Assembly: GCA_020634975.1 (NCBI GenBank)
Contig: JACKAQ010000008.1
Span: forward strand, 37,671 to 101,670
Reading direction: 5' to 3'
Origin: JACKAQ01 sp020634975 [NCBI: Calditrichia bacterium]
Lineage (GTDB): Bacteria; Calditrichota; Calditrichia; RBG-13-44-9
Length of the DNA: 64,000 nt
Positions 9,632 to 19,435 of this stretch are shown piece by piece. The first letter of the stretch is position 1, and each line of letters begins with the position of its first letter. The translations under genes were made by a program, and so were the position numbers. The notes beneath the pieces are model-generated. The model did not search any database. It was not told the DNA's origin and saw only the letters and a program-made list of their open reading frames with translations.

Positions 9632-12600
9632 ATGCTTAAGCGATTTTTAGTTCGGTGTTCAATATACGTTTTCATTTTGGCTTTTGCAGGAAACAGCCTG
9701 GTTTTTGCCGAGGCTTCCGAAAAAGACAAAAATGAAAAATCTGGCGAAAGAACAAACAATTCTCTCCAAAGCTCCCGTGGCCAATACAACCGGCTGTCCA
9801 AAACCAGCCAGGAAAATGAAGGCAACCGGATTTATTACAGAACTGTTTTTATTGATGGTAACCTGGTAACCGGTCAAATTGATAACCGTGGGTTACTCTC
9901 AAACGGAGACGGCAATAACCGTGGAAATTACCTCGCATGGCCAAAAGGCGCACAGCAGGTACCTTCAATTTTTGGCGGTTTCTTTTACGTTGCGGCAGAA
10001 GTTAACGATGTTAACGGAAACCCGATCGCAATTATTTCCGACCCGTATGATTTTGGAAACGGAAACCGTGTCAACCAACCGCGTCCGCACCTTGCCATAT
10101 GGCAGCCGATTCCCGGATATTACAACCTGGATATTCCAAGCTCATTGCGCACACCGCTCGTTTATGGTATCAGCGAAGATGTGGGGGAAGATGGTGAACC
10201 GGGAACAAATGATCCCGGCGAAGGCGATGGTATTTTGCAACCGATCGAGGACTTCAACGGGAACGGCGAACTGGATCTTTCGATGCGGAATGCGATTGGC
10301 TGGTTTGCCACAACTGCACGGAAAGAAACCTGGCCGGAATATTGGCCGGCACAATCCTACGAAGGCGACACCCGCCAGATCGGAGATAACTTTCCCGGCG
10401 TTCGTGCAGGACGCTGGAATGGCGAAAACGGCGCAAAGCCGCGTGCGGATCAGGAAACATATTATGTAATGAACGATTATGAAAATGATCAATTTTTATA
10501 CTTTCCATTTGATGACGACACCAGAAGCTGGCCGGATGGCAAACGTGGATTGGGCATGGAAATTGAAGTTCGATCCTATCAGTGGAACGGCCGTTTGGCG
10601 GAAGATTTGTTAATTAATCTTTACGATATCACCAACAAAGGAAAAGATATCGAGAAGTCGGTTGTCGGGATGATGGTTGACCCGGACATGGGTATCAACA
10701 CCGGTAACGACGCAGATGCACAAACGTTGGATGACATCACATACACCTGGAACAAAAGCGGACGCGATCCCGATACCGGATTCCCAACGGGATATTTTGG
10801 TTTTGCCTTTTTGGAAAGCCCTGGTTTATCTTTTGACGGTATCGATAACGATCTGGATGGATTAATCGACGAAAGCCAATCAAACGGAATCGACGACGAC
10901 GGCGACTGGGATACATGGGAAGATTTGGATGGCGATGGCGTGTTCACAAATGAAGACGTTAACTACAATCGTATTCTCGATGAAGGTGAAGACGTTAACG
11001 GAAACGGAGAACTGGATATCGATCGTATCAACGATGACTTGGGCTTTGACGGACTCGGACCGGAAGAAGTTGGATATCCCGGACCCGACGCCGGCGAAGC
11101 AGACGGTTTACCGACACTCAATGAACCCGATTTTGAATTCACAGATAACGACGAATCGGATCAGGTTGGTTTAACATCAGTATCCTTTCATGCTTACACA
11201 TGCTGTATGGATAACGATCAGGAATATTGGCAACGCCTCCAACCGAACCCGGACAGCCTGATTTCCCGCGATCCGGACTGGGCAACGGACGTTGCTTTTG
11301 TATACGGTAGCGGTTTTGTCGATTTTACCGAGCGCGTAGTGTTTGGTGAAACTCGCAAAGAAACCCACAGTTATGCAATTGCGCTGGTATTCGGAAACGA
11401 TTTCCCGGATGCATTGCGGAACAAAAAAACCATGCAGATTATTTACGATAACGATTACAACTTTGCCAAACCGCCGAGCCAATCCACACTTACAGCGACA
11501 GCCGGCGATGATAAAGTTTTTCTGCAATGGGATGATATTTCGGAAAAGTCTTTCGACCCGATTTACAAACGCGACTTTGAAGCGTATTATGTTTACAAAT
11601 CAACGGTGCCTTCATTCGAAGATATTCGCACCATTACGGATGCTTTTGGCAACCCGTTACTTTTTAAACCCCGCGCAATTTACGATTTAGCAAATGGGAT
11701 TCAGGGCTTGCACCCGGTTAGTCTTGGTAGCGAATTGGGTAGTGATAGTGATTTGGGAACAACCTACAACATGGGTAATGATTCCGGTCTCAAACATTTT
11801 TATATCGATTCCGTCGATGTTACAAATGGCAGAACATATTATTACGCGATTTCTGCTGTTGACCGCGGTCATCACAGTTCATTTTACGATATTCTGGGAG
11901 ATTCCACTTTACAAGACCTCGCAGATATCGCACCCACTGAAACACCGATCAACGTGCAGGTTGACCTCTTAGGTCGCGCAATTGCTTTTGATAGAAATAC
12001 TGCTCGGGTAATTCCCACAGAATTATTAGCTGGATGGGAAGAACCCGGCTTGAAAGATAATCAGGTTGAAACCGTCGAAGGCAACGCCACCGGTTCGGTT
12101 TCGATAGAAGTTTATAACCCGCTCATCATGCAAAACGGTGCTCGCTATCGGGTTACTTTTGAAGATGATGGCAGATACGTTTTCCTCGATTCCGCCAATT
12201 ATACCGGCGAATTGAGCCGCGTAAAACTGGAATCGCTCAGCAAAAATGCAACCGTATTGAATTTGTTAAATCCTGCCAATAATGCCAAAACAGACGAGGC
12301 AATTACCGAAGGATTTTATTTTCTGGTGCAGAACGATACCACAAAAATTGATACCACAAAATCCAAATGGATTAGTGGTGTCTCAACCCTGAAGTTATTT
12401 GATAAAACTGAGCCAAGCTTTTTCCGGGTAAAACGCGATTTTGAAATACGTGTGTTGGGTGAAAACGCAGATTCATCCGTTACCCGACGCCCGGTTAATT
12501 TCCAGATTTGGGATGTAACAGATCCCGGAAATGAAATTCAGATGGACTTTTTCATCTTCGACCGGAACGAAGTTGGTAAACTGGATCAAAACGACGACAT

Positions 12601-13123
12601 CACAATTGTAAAAACGATTCAGGGACGTAAAAACCTCTATCGGTTCGAATTTAATTACCCTGCAGATCTGGATACTTCGCAATATGTTGCACCCCAAAAT
12701 GGTGATGTTTACAAAATTGTAACCCGTAAAACATTTGATCGGGATGATGTTCTTGAATTTGAACTCTTTGGAAATGCAGTAAACACAGAAATGGCCAAAA
12801 ACGAACTCGATGAAATTTACGTAGTTCCCGATCCCTACATTGCATACAACCTTGATGAACGATTGGTTGTAAACCGCGATGAAGGCCGCGGCGATCGTAA
12901 AGTTGAATTTGTAAATTTACCGGAAAAATGCACGATCAAAATCTTCACTGCATCGGGTAAATTTGTTCGGGAGCTGGACCACAACGCATCATCCAGCAAT
13001 CGCCGGCGTGCATGGGATTTGCGTACGAGAGACGGTTTGGAAGTTGCATTCGGAATATATTTTTATGCCGTTGAAGCGCCCGGAATCGGTGTGAAAACCG
13101 GCAAGTTTGCAATTATCAAATAA
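9632..13123 (+). CDS. Large secreted protein with Ca-binding Asp-rich loops and a C-terminal sorting-like module
   Basis: A 1163-residue protein with a signal peptide (YVFILAFAGNSLVFAEA). Around residues 395-500 it carries Asp/Asn-rich segments such as DGIDNDLDGLIDES and DLDGDGVFTNEDVN, like thrombospondin type-3 or EF-hand-type calcium loops. A fibronectin-III-like domain begins near residue 615 (LTATAGDDKVFLQWDDIS). The C-terminus (CTIKIFTASGKFVRELDHN, then AFGIYFYAVEAPG, then GKFAIIK) is the FlgD-like/type IX sorting fold. It is expected to be exported and displayed or released. Its gene lies between a TonB receptor and a PorV-like protein, and such trios recur in these phyla (family knowledge), but the ligand or role is unknown. 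Confidence 0.8.
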   Translation: MLKRFLVRCSIYVFILAFAGNSLVFAEASEKDKNEKSGERTNNSLQSSRGQYNRLSKTSQENEGNRIYYRTVFIDGNLVTGQIDNRGLLSNGDGNNRGNYLAWPKGAQQVPSIFGGFFYVAAEVNDVNGNPIAIISDPYDFGNGNRVNQPRPHLAIWQPIPGYYNLDIPSSLRTPLVYGISEDVGEDGEPGTNDPGEGDGILQPIEDFNGNGELDLSMRNAIGWFATTARKETWPEYWPAQSYEGDTRQIGDNFPGVRAGRWNGENGAKPRADQETYYVMNDYENDQFLYFPFDDDTRSWPDGKRGLGMEIEVRSYQWNGRLAEDLLINLYDITNKGKDIEKSVVGMMVDPDMGINTGNDADAQTLDDITYTWNKSGRDPDTGFPTGYFGFAFLESPGLSFDGIDNDLDGLIDESQSNGIDDDGDWDTWEDLDGDGVFTNEDVNYNRILDEGEDVNGNGELDIDRINDDLGFDGLGPEEVGYPGPDAGEADGLPTLNEPDFEFTDNDESDQVGLTSVSFHAYTCCMDNDQEYWQRLQPNPDSLISRDPDWATDVAFVYGSGFVDFTERVVFGETRKETHSYAIALVFGNDFPDALRNKKTMQIIYDNDYNFAKPPSQSTLTATAGDDKVFLQWDDISEKSFDPIYKRDFEAYYVYKSTVPSFEDIRTITDAFGNPLLFKPRAIYDLANGIQGLHPVSLGSELGSDSDLGTTYNMGNDSGLKHFYIDSVDVTNGRTYYYAISAVDRGHHSSFYDILGDSTLQDLADIAPTETPINVQVDLLGRAIAFDRNTARVIPTELLAGWEEPGLKDNQVETVEGNATGSVSIEVYNPLIMQNGARYRVTFEDDGRYVFLDSANYTGELSRVKLESLSKNATVLNLLNPANNAKTDEAITEGFYFLVQNDTTKIDTTKSKWISGVSTLKLFDKTEPSFFRVKRDFEIRVLGENADSSVTRRPVNFQIWDVTDPGNEIQMDFFIFDRNEVGKLDQNDDITIVKTIQGRKNLYRFEFNYPADLDTSQYVAPQNGDVYKIVTRKTFDRDDVLEFELFGNAVNTEMAKNELDEIYVVPDPYIAYNLDERLVVNRDEGRGDRKVEFVNLPEKCTIKIFTASGKFVRELDHNASSSNRRRAWDLRTRDGLEVAFGIYFYAVEAPGIGVKTGKFAIIK

Positions 13124-13180
13124 ATGTGAATGCGTTTGATGACGGATTTTCAAGAACTTTGTAAATGATAGGGTAATAAA

Positions 13181-14209
13181 ATGCTTAAAATCAAACATAT
13201 AATTCTGCTGCTGACAGTGTTGGGTTATGCCGCTTTCGGGCAATTTCAAACGGAAGTCAGCAATGTTGGTACCAACGCAGCCTCGTTTCTTGAAATTGGT
13301 GTTGGCGCAAGGGCAATGGCGATGGGCGGTTCTTACACCGCATTATCTAACGATCCGACAGCAATGTATTACAACCCTGCGGGTATCGTTTGGATGAACA
13401 ATATCCAGTTGGAATTGATGCACAACGAATGGTTGGTTGGCACAAATTTCGAATATTTGGCGACCTCCATGCCTTTGCCGATGTTCAACGCTGCTGTTGG
13501 CGTCAGCTTCACAATGCTCGATTTTGGTGAGCAGCCCGTGCGAACGGTCGAAAATCCCGAAGGGAACGGCTTGACTTACGGCGCAAGAAGCTTTGCTGTC
13601 GGTGTTACTTACGCACAATCACTGACAGACAGGTTCAGCTTTGGCCTCACAGGAAAATACATCAACGAAAAGATACTCAATGTCAGTGGTGGCACCACTG
13701 CAATTGATTTGGGGATATTCTATCTGACTCCGGTTGAAGGCATGAAGCTTGGCATGAGCATCAGCAATTTTGGCGGTCAGATTCGTTTGGACGGTCGTGA
13801 TCTGGATACTGTGCTCGACCCGAACGAAAATGTCACAACGATTGACAACGTGCCCGTTTCCTACAAAGTCGGGTCTTATCCGCTGCCGCAAATTTTCCGT
13901 GCCGGTATTTCATACTCCAAACAACTTGGCTCTTTTTCGGAAGTGACGCTGACAACAGATTTACTGCACCCCAGCAACTCGACCGAAAGTATGGGTTTTG
14001 GTATTGAATACGGTTTTGCAGGAACTGTTTTCTTGCGCGGTGGTTATGAAAATGCGTTCGAAGATGCCGGAATAAATGGGTTGACCCTCGGTGGCGGGAT
14101 TGATTATCAGACACCGACTAGCCTCGGATTCCGTATCGATTATGCATATTCTGACTGGGGAATTCTGGAAAGCGTTCATCGCTTCTCTTTAGGATTGGTA
14201 TTCAACTAA
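13181..14209 (+). CDS. PorV/PorQ-type outer-membrane protein (UPF0164-like)
   Basis: A 342-residue protein with a signal peptide and the family hallmark ASFLEIGVGARAMAMGGSYT followed by SNDPTAMYYNPAGI, which marks the PorV/PorQ branch of FadL-like barrels. Alternating beta-strand sequence continues to the C-terminal SVHRFSLGLVFN. PorV family members shuttle or anchor cargo of the type IX secretion system. The gene directly follows that of a protein bearing a sorting-like C-terminus (57 bases), which supports a cargo-handling role, though a lone barrel with another function is possible. GGGTAATAAA precedes the ATG. Confidence 0.85.
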   Translation: MLKIKHIILLLTVLGYAAFGQFQTEVSNVGTNAASFLEIGVGARAMAMGGSYTALSNDPTAMYYNPAGIVWMNNIQLELMHNEWLVGTNFEYLATSMPLPMFNAAVGVSFTMLDFGEQPVRTVENPEGNGLTYGARSFAVGVTYAQSLTDRFSFGLTGKYINEKILNVSGGTTAIDLGIFYLTPVEGMKLGMSISNFGGQIRLDGRDLDTVLDPNENVTTIDNVPVSYKVGSYPLPQIFRAGISYSKQLGSFSEVTLTTDLLHPSNSTESMGFGIEYGFAGTVFLRGGYENAFEDAGINGLTLGGGIDYQTPTSLGFRIDYAYSDWGILESVHRFSLGLVFN

Positions 14210-14236
14210 ACATATTTGGAAGATATTTTTTCTGGA

Positions 14237-15814
14237 ATGGATAAAAAAATAAGCAATATCGTGATTTTCAAAACAATAAAATCGCTGTTATTCGTAACAG
14301 CGATTTTTGTCTTATATGGCTGTGCCAAAAAAGAAGAACCGGTTGTGGCAACTATCGGGGAAGAATGCATCACGGTATCAGATTTTGTGATGAGCTACGA
14401 AAATGCATCAGGACATCTCAAACCTGGTGAGACGGTTGAGACCAAAAAACGCAGCTATCTGGATTTCATGATCAACGAAAAACTGCTCGCGAAAAAGGGC
14501 TACCAATTAGGTTTGGAAAAAAGCACCTGGATTTTGGCCGAAACAGAAGAATTGCGTCAGGAACTGATGATCGATGCGCTGTTGGAAGCCGATGTCCGCA
14601 GCAAAATTAAAGTGACGCCGGACGAGATTAAAGCAGAAATCAACAAATCCAAAGTGACGTTTAAATTCAGGTATTGGCCGGAAAATAATTTGGAGAACGC
14701 CCAAAAAGTTGCCCAACGCATGCGCGAAGTCGGCTATGCCGAAACGGTCGACGAGCTGCAAAATAATAATCCGGAACGGCGCAGAATCGATCCCAATCTA
14801 TTGATCAGCGATTATGTCGATTACCAGCAAATCAGCCCGGAAATATTGCAAGCCATCGAAAATTTGCCTTTTGGCGAAATTTCCGATCCGGTAAAAATTA
14901 GCGATAACTATTTGATTTTTCAAGTGTTGGATATTCGCCGATCCGCGGTAACAACCAACGAATATAAAAGCCAGGCATCGCGGTTTGAGCAAATTATTTT
15001 TTACCGGAAATATGGCGAAATGGTTAAAAAATACGTCGTCGATATGATGACGCCGCTGGAAGTAAAAACCAAAGCTGAGGCATTTAACCTGTTGGCTCCC
15101 GCACTTGTTGAGTGGGAAAAGAATTTTGATATCAAACGCGGCGTATTTTTGCTGGATGTAAAAAATGCGGCGGATAAATTTACCGCGATGGCAAAATTGC
15201 GGGATAATTTTGATGCGGAGTTTTTCACCTGGCGCGATGGCAGTGTTTCGATCGGCGAGTTTCTGCCATATTTCAAAACGCGATATGTCAACCCGGAAAC
15301 CGCAAAATCCGATGATTATCGAACCATTCTGGACTATGCCATTCAGTTGTCCATTCGTGATTATTTTTCTGTTCAACGCGCAAAAGATCGTGATTTGGCG
15401 GATGCGCCGAACGTGCAAAAAGGGTTGAAAACATGGCAGGATAAATGGGTTTTTGAAGCATCTGCCAGTCATATCACAAAAAAAATGCCCTTCACCGACA
15501 ACGATTTGATCGATTTTTACACCAATTTCAACGATAAATATGTTGTCAATAAAGAAAAGGGACCAGTGCTGGATTACGATGCTCCGCAAGTCAAAAACGA
15601 TGCGATGATCCACAAAAAAATTCAACTGCTCCAGCAAACCTGCGACAGCCTCCGGAATGTTTTTCCCGTCAACATTAACCAAGATGTATTGGATACCATA
15701 AAGGTTGTTCAGTTCAAAAACAATCCGTGGGCGACCACCAGGTTTTATCGCGCCGGCACCAATCGTCCGATTTTCCCGACGGTCAGCGAAAACTGGAAAC
15801 TTGCCAACCCCTGA
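14237..15814 (+). CDS. Putative PpiC/SurA-type peptidyl-prolyl isomerase lipoprotein
   Basis: About 525 residues. I start at the ATG at 14237 (MDKKISNIVIF), although the frame is open from a TTG at 14216. A hydrophobic stretch ends in the lipobox VLYGC, so the mature protein is probably lipid-anchored. Family features are an N-terminal SurA-like region (VATIGEECITVSDFVMSYE, then FMINEKLLAKKGYQLGLEKS), a short parvulin-like domain (FKFRYWPENNLENAQ through LPFGEISDPVKISDNYLIFQVLDI) and a long helical remainder. It ends the 6.6-15.8 kb unit and begins 27 bases after the porV-like stop, so it may chaperone the barrel or secreted proteins encoded upstream. Catalytic activity cannot be judged. Confidence 0.72.
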   Translation: MDKKISNIVIFKTIKSLLFVTAIFVLYGCAKKEEPVVATIGEECITVSDFVMSYENASGHLKPGETVETKKRSYLDFMINEKLLAKKGYQLGLEKSTWILAETEELRQELMIDALLEADVRSKIKVTPDEIKAEINKSKVTFKFRYWPENNLENAQKVAQRMREVGYAETVDELQNNNPERRRIDPNLLISDYVDYQQISPEILQAIENLPFGEISDPVKISDNYLIFQVLDIRRSAVTTNEYKSQASRFEQIIFYRKYGEMVKKYVVDMMTPLEVKTKAEAFNLLAPALVEWEKNFDIKRGVFLLDVKNAADKFTAMAKLRDNFDAEFFTWRDGSVSIGEFLPYFKTRYVNPETAKSDDYRTILDYAIQLSIRDYFSVQRAKDRDLADAPNVQKGLKTWQDKWVFEASASHITKKMPFTDNDLIDFYTNFNDKYVVNKEKGPVLDYDAPQVKNDAMIHKKIQLLQQTCDSLRNVFPVNINQDVLDTIKVVQFKNNPWATTRFYRAGTNRPIFPTVSENWKLANP

Positions 15815-15903
15815 TTCAATTATCCCTTTCATTTTCAATGGTGCTGGTTTAATTTCCTGCCGTTCTGCGATTTAATTTATTCAAAATCAAACCCCCGGAA
15901 TCA

Positions 15904-18126
15904 ATGAATTTCTCAAAAATTTCCGATCTCAATCCCGAACAGCGTCGCGCGGTGGAATATCAGGATGGTCCACTGCTGATTCTCGCCGGTGCCGGCAGCG
16001 GCAAAACCCGTGTGCTCACTTACAAAATCGCCTATTTGCTTGACAGGCGCGTGGTTCAGCCATGGGAAATTTTGGCGGTAACATTTACCAATAAAGCGGC
16101 CGGGGAAATGCGTCACCGGGTGGATGAACTGGTGGGAATGGCTACCGACGGCATGTGGATCGGCACGTTTCACTCAATTTGCGCGCGCATTTTACGCATC
16201 GAAAGCCAGCATCTCGGATACGATACCAGTTTCACGATTTACGATGTTGACGATCAGGTAAGGCTGATTCAGCAGGTGATGGAAGGGTTGAACATCAACC
16301 AAACCACATTGAAACCGCGCTCAGCGCAGCATAAAATCAGCGATTGCAAAAACAAATTGATCAGCCCGAAAATGTTTGAGGAGCGCGCCGGCGATTTTAC
16401 AGACCGGCAAATTGCCAAAATTTATCACGGATATGAAACAGCTTTGCGGCGCAATAACGCCATGGATTTTGACGATCTGCTGATTAAGCCGCTCGATTTG
16501 TTCACTCGCGAGCCTGAAATCCTCAAAAAATATCAACAAAAATTTCGCTACGTGTTGGTGGATGAATATCAGGATACCAACAAAGCGCAGTATTATTTTG
16601 TCAAAAAGTTGTCCGAAACGCACCGGCGAATTTGCGTTGTGGGTGACGAAGACCAGAGTATTTATCGCTGGCGCGGCGCGGATATCGAAAATATCCTCAG
16701 TTTCGAACGCGATTACCCGGACTGCGAAGTGGTGCGGCTGGAGCAAAATTATCGCTCCACCCAAATTATTCTCGATGCCGCGAACGCGGTGGTGCGCAAC
16801 AATTCCAAACGGCTCGGCAAAAATTTGTGGAGCGATAAATCCGGCGGTTCGGATATCCAGGTTGTCGAAACATCGGACGAAGGCGTTGAAGCTGCCCAGG
16901 CTGTTTCTATTTTGAAACAGGCCAAACGCGATCACGATCTGGATTTTCGGGACATGGCGATTCTCTACCGGACGAACGCGCAATCGCGGGCGCTGGAAGA
17001 CAAGCTCCGACGCGCCAACGTGCCGTATGTGATTGTCGGTGGCACCAAATTTTACGATCGCAAAGAAGTGAAAGATGTGCTCGCTTATCTGCGGGTGTTG
17101 GTGAACAATAATGATTCGATTGCACTGCAACGGATCATCAATTTCCCGACACGGGGAATTGGCGGCAAAACGCTCCAAAAATTGCAGGAATTTGCCGATC
17201 GCAACGGCATTTCGCTGCACAATGCGATGTTCAGTGCGGCAAGTATCGATGGGCTTCCCGCCGGTGCCAAAAGCAAAGTGCTGGAATTTGCCGGACAACT
17301 GGCGAATCTGCAAAATCGAATTGAGGTGTCCAGCGCATTTGAAATCGCGACTGAAGTTGTGGACATGTTCGGGCTGGCGCGAATGTATGACCTCAGCGCA
17401 TTGCCCGACGACCAAACCCGGTTGGAAAACATCAACGAATTGTTGAACAGTATCGCGGCGTTTTCCGAAAACGCGACCGGCGAATTTGCCACGCTCGCCC
17501 AATATCTGGAAGATGTGGCATTGCTGACCGACATCGACCGCTGGGACCCGACCAGCTCTGCCGTAACGCTGATGACGTTGCACAGCGCGAAAGGTCTGGA
17601 ATTCCCGCTGGTGATTGTCGCGGGGATGGAAGACGGGTTGTTTCCGCTGTTCCGTTCGCTGGAAAATGATGAAAATCTCGAAGAAGAACGCCGGTTGTTT
17701 TATGTTGGAATGACACGCGCAAAGGATTATTTATATTTAACTTGGGCGCGCCAGCGGCGACGATTTACATCCGGCGGCACCGGCAATTCTTTTCGTAGTA
17801 TGGCATCCCGTTTTCTGAACGAAATCCCCATCGAATTTTTGAAAACGCGCACGTCTGTCGGCAGTTGGGAAGGCACGGATAACTCGCGGTACAATCGCCA
17901 TCGCAGCTACGACGATTCGCAGGCGCCAACCTACGCCGCCGAAATGATGACCAGCGAAGGCATTTGGAAAATTGGCGATTGGGTGATTCACGAAACCTAT
18001 GGCCGCGGGCAAATTTTGGGCATGGAAGGCACGGGAATGGGCACCAAACTCAGCGTGTTTTTCAAAGGCGCCGGGATGAAAAAGCTGATCGCCGAATATG
18101 CCAACCTGCAAAAAGCGGATAGCTGA
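15904..18126 (+). CDS. UvrD/PcrA-type superfamily 1 DNA helicase
   Basis: A 740-residue 3'-5' SF1A helicase acting in nucleotide excision repair, mismatch repair or replication restart. Motifs are in order: Q-motif LNPEQRRAV, Walker A GAGSGKT with K34, TFTNKAAGEMRHRV (Ia), VDEYQDTN (II), GDEDQSIYRWRGAD (III), LEQNYRSTQ (IV), VTLMTLHSAKGLEFPLVIVAGMEDG split across V, and FYVGMTRAKDYLYL (VI). The C-terminus (GDWVIHETYGRGQILGMEG) is the Tudor-like RNA polymerase-binding module of PcrA/UvrD. Length and motif set are complete. It converges on umuC, whose stop lies 29 bases beyond. Confidence 0.95.
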   Translation: MNFSKISDLNPEQRRAVEYQDGPLLILAGAGSGKTRVLTYKIAYLLDRRVVQPWEILAVTFTNKAAGEMRHRVDELVGMATDGMWIGTFHSICARILRIESQHLGYDTSFTIYDVDDQVRLIQQVMEGLNINQTTLKPRSAQHKISDCKNKLISPKMFEERAGDFTDRQIAKIYHGYETALRRNNAMDFDDLLIKPLDLFTREPEILKKYQQKFRYVLVDEYQDTNKAQYYFVKKLSETHRRICVVGDEDQSIYRWRGADIENILSFERDYPDCEVVRLEQNYRSTQIILDAANAVVRNNSKRLGKNLWSDKSGGSDIQVVETSDEGVEAAQAVSILKQAKRDHDLDFRDMAILYRTNAQSRALEDKLRRANVPYVIVGGTKFYDRKEVKDVLAYLRVLVNNNDSIALQRIINFPTRGIGGKTLQKLQEFADRNGISLHNAMFSAASIDGLPAGAKSKVLEFAGQLANLQNRIEVSSAFEIATEVVDMFGLARMYDLSALPDDQTRLENINELLNSIAAFSENATGEFATLAQYLEDVALLTDIDRWDPTSSAVTLMTLHSAKGLEFPLVIVAGMEDGLFPLFRSLENDENLEEERRLFYVGMTRAKDYLYLTWARQRRRFTSGGTGNSFRSMASRFLNEIPIEFLKTRTSVGSWEGTDNSRYNRHRSYDDSQAPTYAAEMMTSEGIWKIGDWVIHETYGRGQILGMEGTGMGTKLSVFFKGAGMKKLIAEYANLQKADS

Positions 18127-18154
18127 TGTTGTAATCGATATCCCATTTCCCCGA

Positions 18155-19435
18155 TTACCCAAACCGTGCTTTTGGCAAATCCGTCCAGCGTGTGGTGTAA
18201 CGGGGCGAGAGCCGTTGCTGGCGCAATCGCCACCCGTTTTGCCGGGCACCCTGCGACGCAATAAATAACGCATCTTTCCCTATTTTTTGATTTAGCGAGT
18301 CCATGATTCCGGAAATCCGCTGTTGCCTGTCCCGCTGAACATCGTCGAACAGGTTGAGCTGTGTTTCGGTTTCCGGGAAAATATCATCTACCATTACCCC
18401 TGCTTTTTTGTATCGGTACCCTTCTCTGAAAATTAATCGCAAACAACGCAGCGCGTATGTGACCAACTCCGGCGTACTGTTGCTGGCCACGGGCAATTCG
18501 ATGATGCGATAATTGCAATATTGCGGCTGATCCGGCCGGAAACAGTTGGTGTGCAAAAACACCGAAATCTGTTTGGCGCAGGATTTATCCACCCGCAATT
18601 TTCGGGCGCAGTTGCCGGCAAACGCGGTGACTGCCGATTCCAGATCGGTGAGCGCCGTTACATCATCGCCAAACGAGCGCGAAGTGCAGATCCCTTTTTT
18701 CGGTCCCGGAACGGTTTCCAGCGCGATGCACGGTTTGCCGCGCAGTTCCTCAACCAGGCGCAACCCGACGACCGTTAATTCTTTCAAAATCCAGGAATCG
18801 TGTGCTTTAACGAGCTGCCCGGCGGTTTGGATGCCAAATTTACCCAACCGGTTGGTGTATTGTTTGCCAATTCCCCATAAATTTTCTACCGGAAAATGAT
18901 CCAGTATGCCGCGAATGAGCGCGGGATTATCCAGCACACAAATGCCCGAATAACCGCTCCACCTTTTTGCGACGTGATTAGCCAGTTTCGCCAGCGTTTT
19001 GGTGGGCGCAATGCCTACGCCGGTGGGAATTTTGGTGTATTGCCGAACCGTATCGCGAACGGATTCGGCAAACAGCGGCCAATTGTTGGCGCGCATCCCC
19101 CGCAAATCCATGAACGCTTCGTCGATGGAATATACCTCCACCGCCGGCACAAAACCGGCCAGCGTTTGCATCACCCGTTGGCTCATATCGCCATACAGCG
19201 CGTAGTTGCTGGAAAATATCGTAACATTATGTTTTTCCAACACTTGCTGTATCTGATACGCCGGCCGCGCCATATCAATGCCCAGCCGTTTTGCTTCCGG
19301 GCTGCGCGCCACAATACAACCATCGTTATTGGAAAGCACCACCACCGGCGCATGTCGCAAATCCGGGCGAAACACCTTTTCGCAGGAGGCGTAAAAGCTG
19401 TTGCAATCCACTAATGCGAACAAATTTTGCCTCAA
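18155..19435 (-). CDS. umuC: DNA polymerase V catalytic subunit UmuC
   Basis: A Y-family translesion polymerase (426 aa, normal length). The N-terminus FALVDCNSFYASCEKVFRPD holds the first metal-binding Asp, VYSIDEAFMDLRG the catalytic SIDE-type motif, and TKTLAKLANHVAKRW and the helix-hairpin-helix GIGKQYTNRLGKFGI follow. The C-terminal UmuC domain ends LSPRYTTRWTDLPKA. It begins with ATG overlapping the umuD stop by four bases, so the two are translationally coupled. Expected role: error-prone bypass after UmuD self-cleavage, as part of the SOS response. Confidence 0.96.
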   Translation of the reverse strand: MRQNLFALVDCNSFYASCEKVFRPDLRHAPVVVLSNNDGCIVARSPEAKRLGIDMARPAYQIQQVLEKHNVTIFSSNYALYGDMSQRVMQTLAGFVPAVEVYSIDEAFMDLRGMRANNWPLFAESVRDTVRQYTKIPTGVGIAPTKTLAKLANHVAKRWSGYSGICVLDNPALIRGILDHFPVENLWGIGKQYTNRLGKFGIQTAGQLVKAHDSWILKELTVVGLRLVEELRGKPCIALETVPGPKKGICTSRSFGDDVTALTDLESAVTAFAGNCARKLRVDKSCAKQISVFLHTNCFRPDQPQYCNYRIIELPVASNSTPELVTYALRCLRLIFREGYRYKKAGVMVDDIFPETETQLNLFDDVQRDRQQRISGIMDSLNQKIGKDALFIASQGARQNGWRLRQQRLSPRYTTRWTDLPKARFG

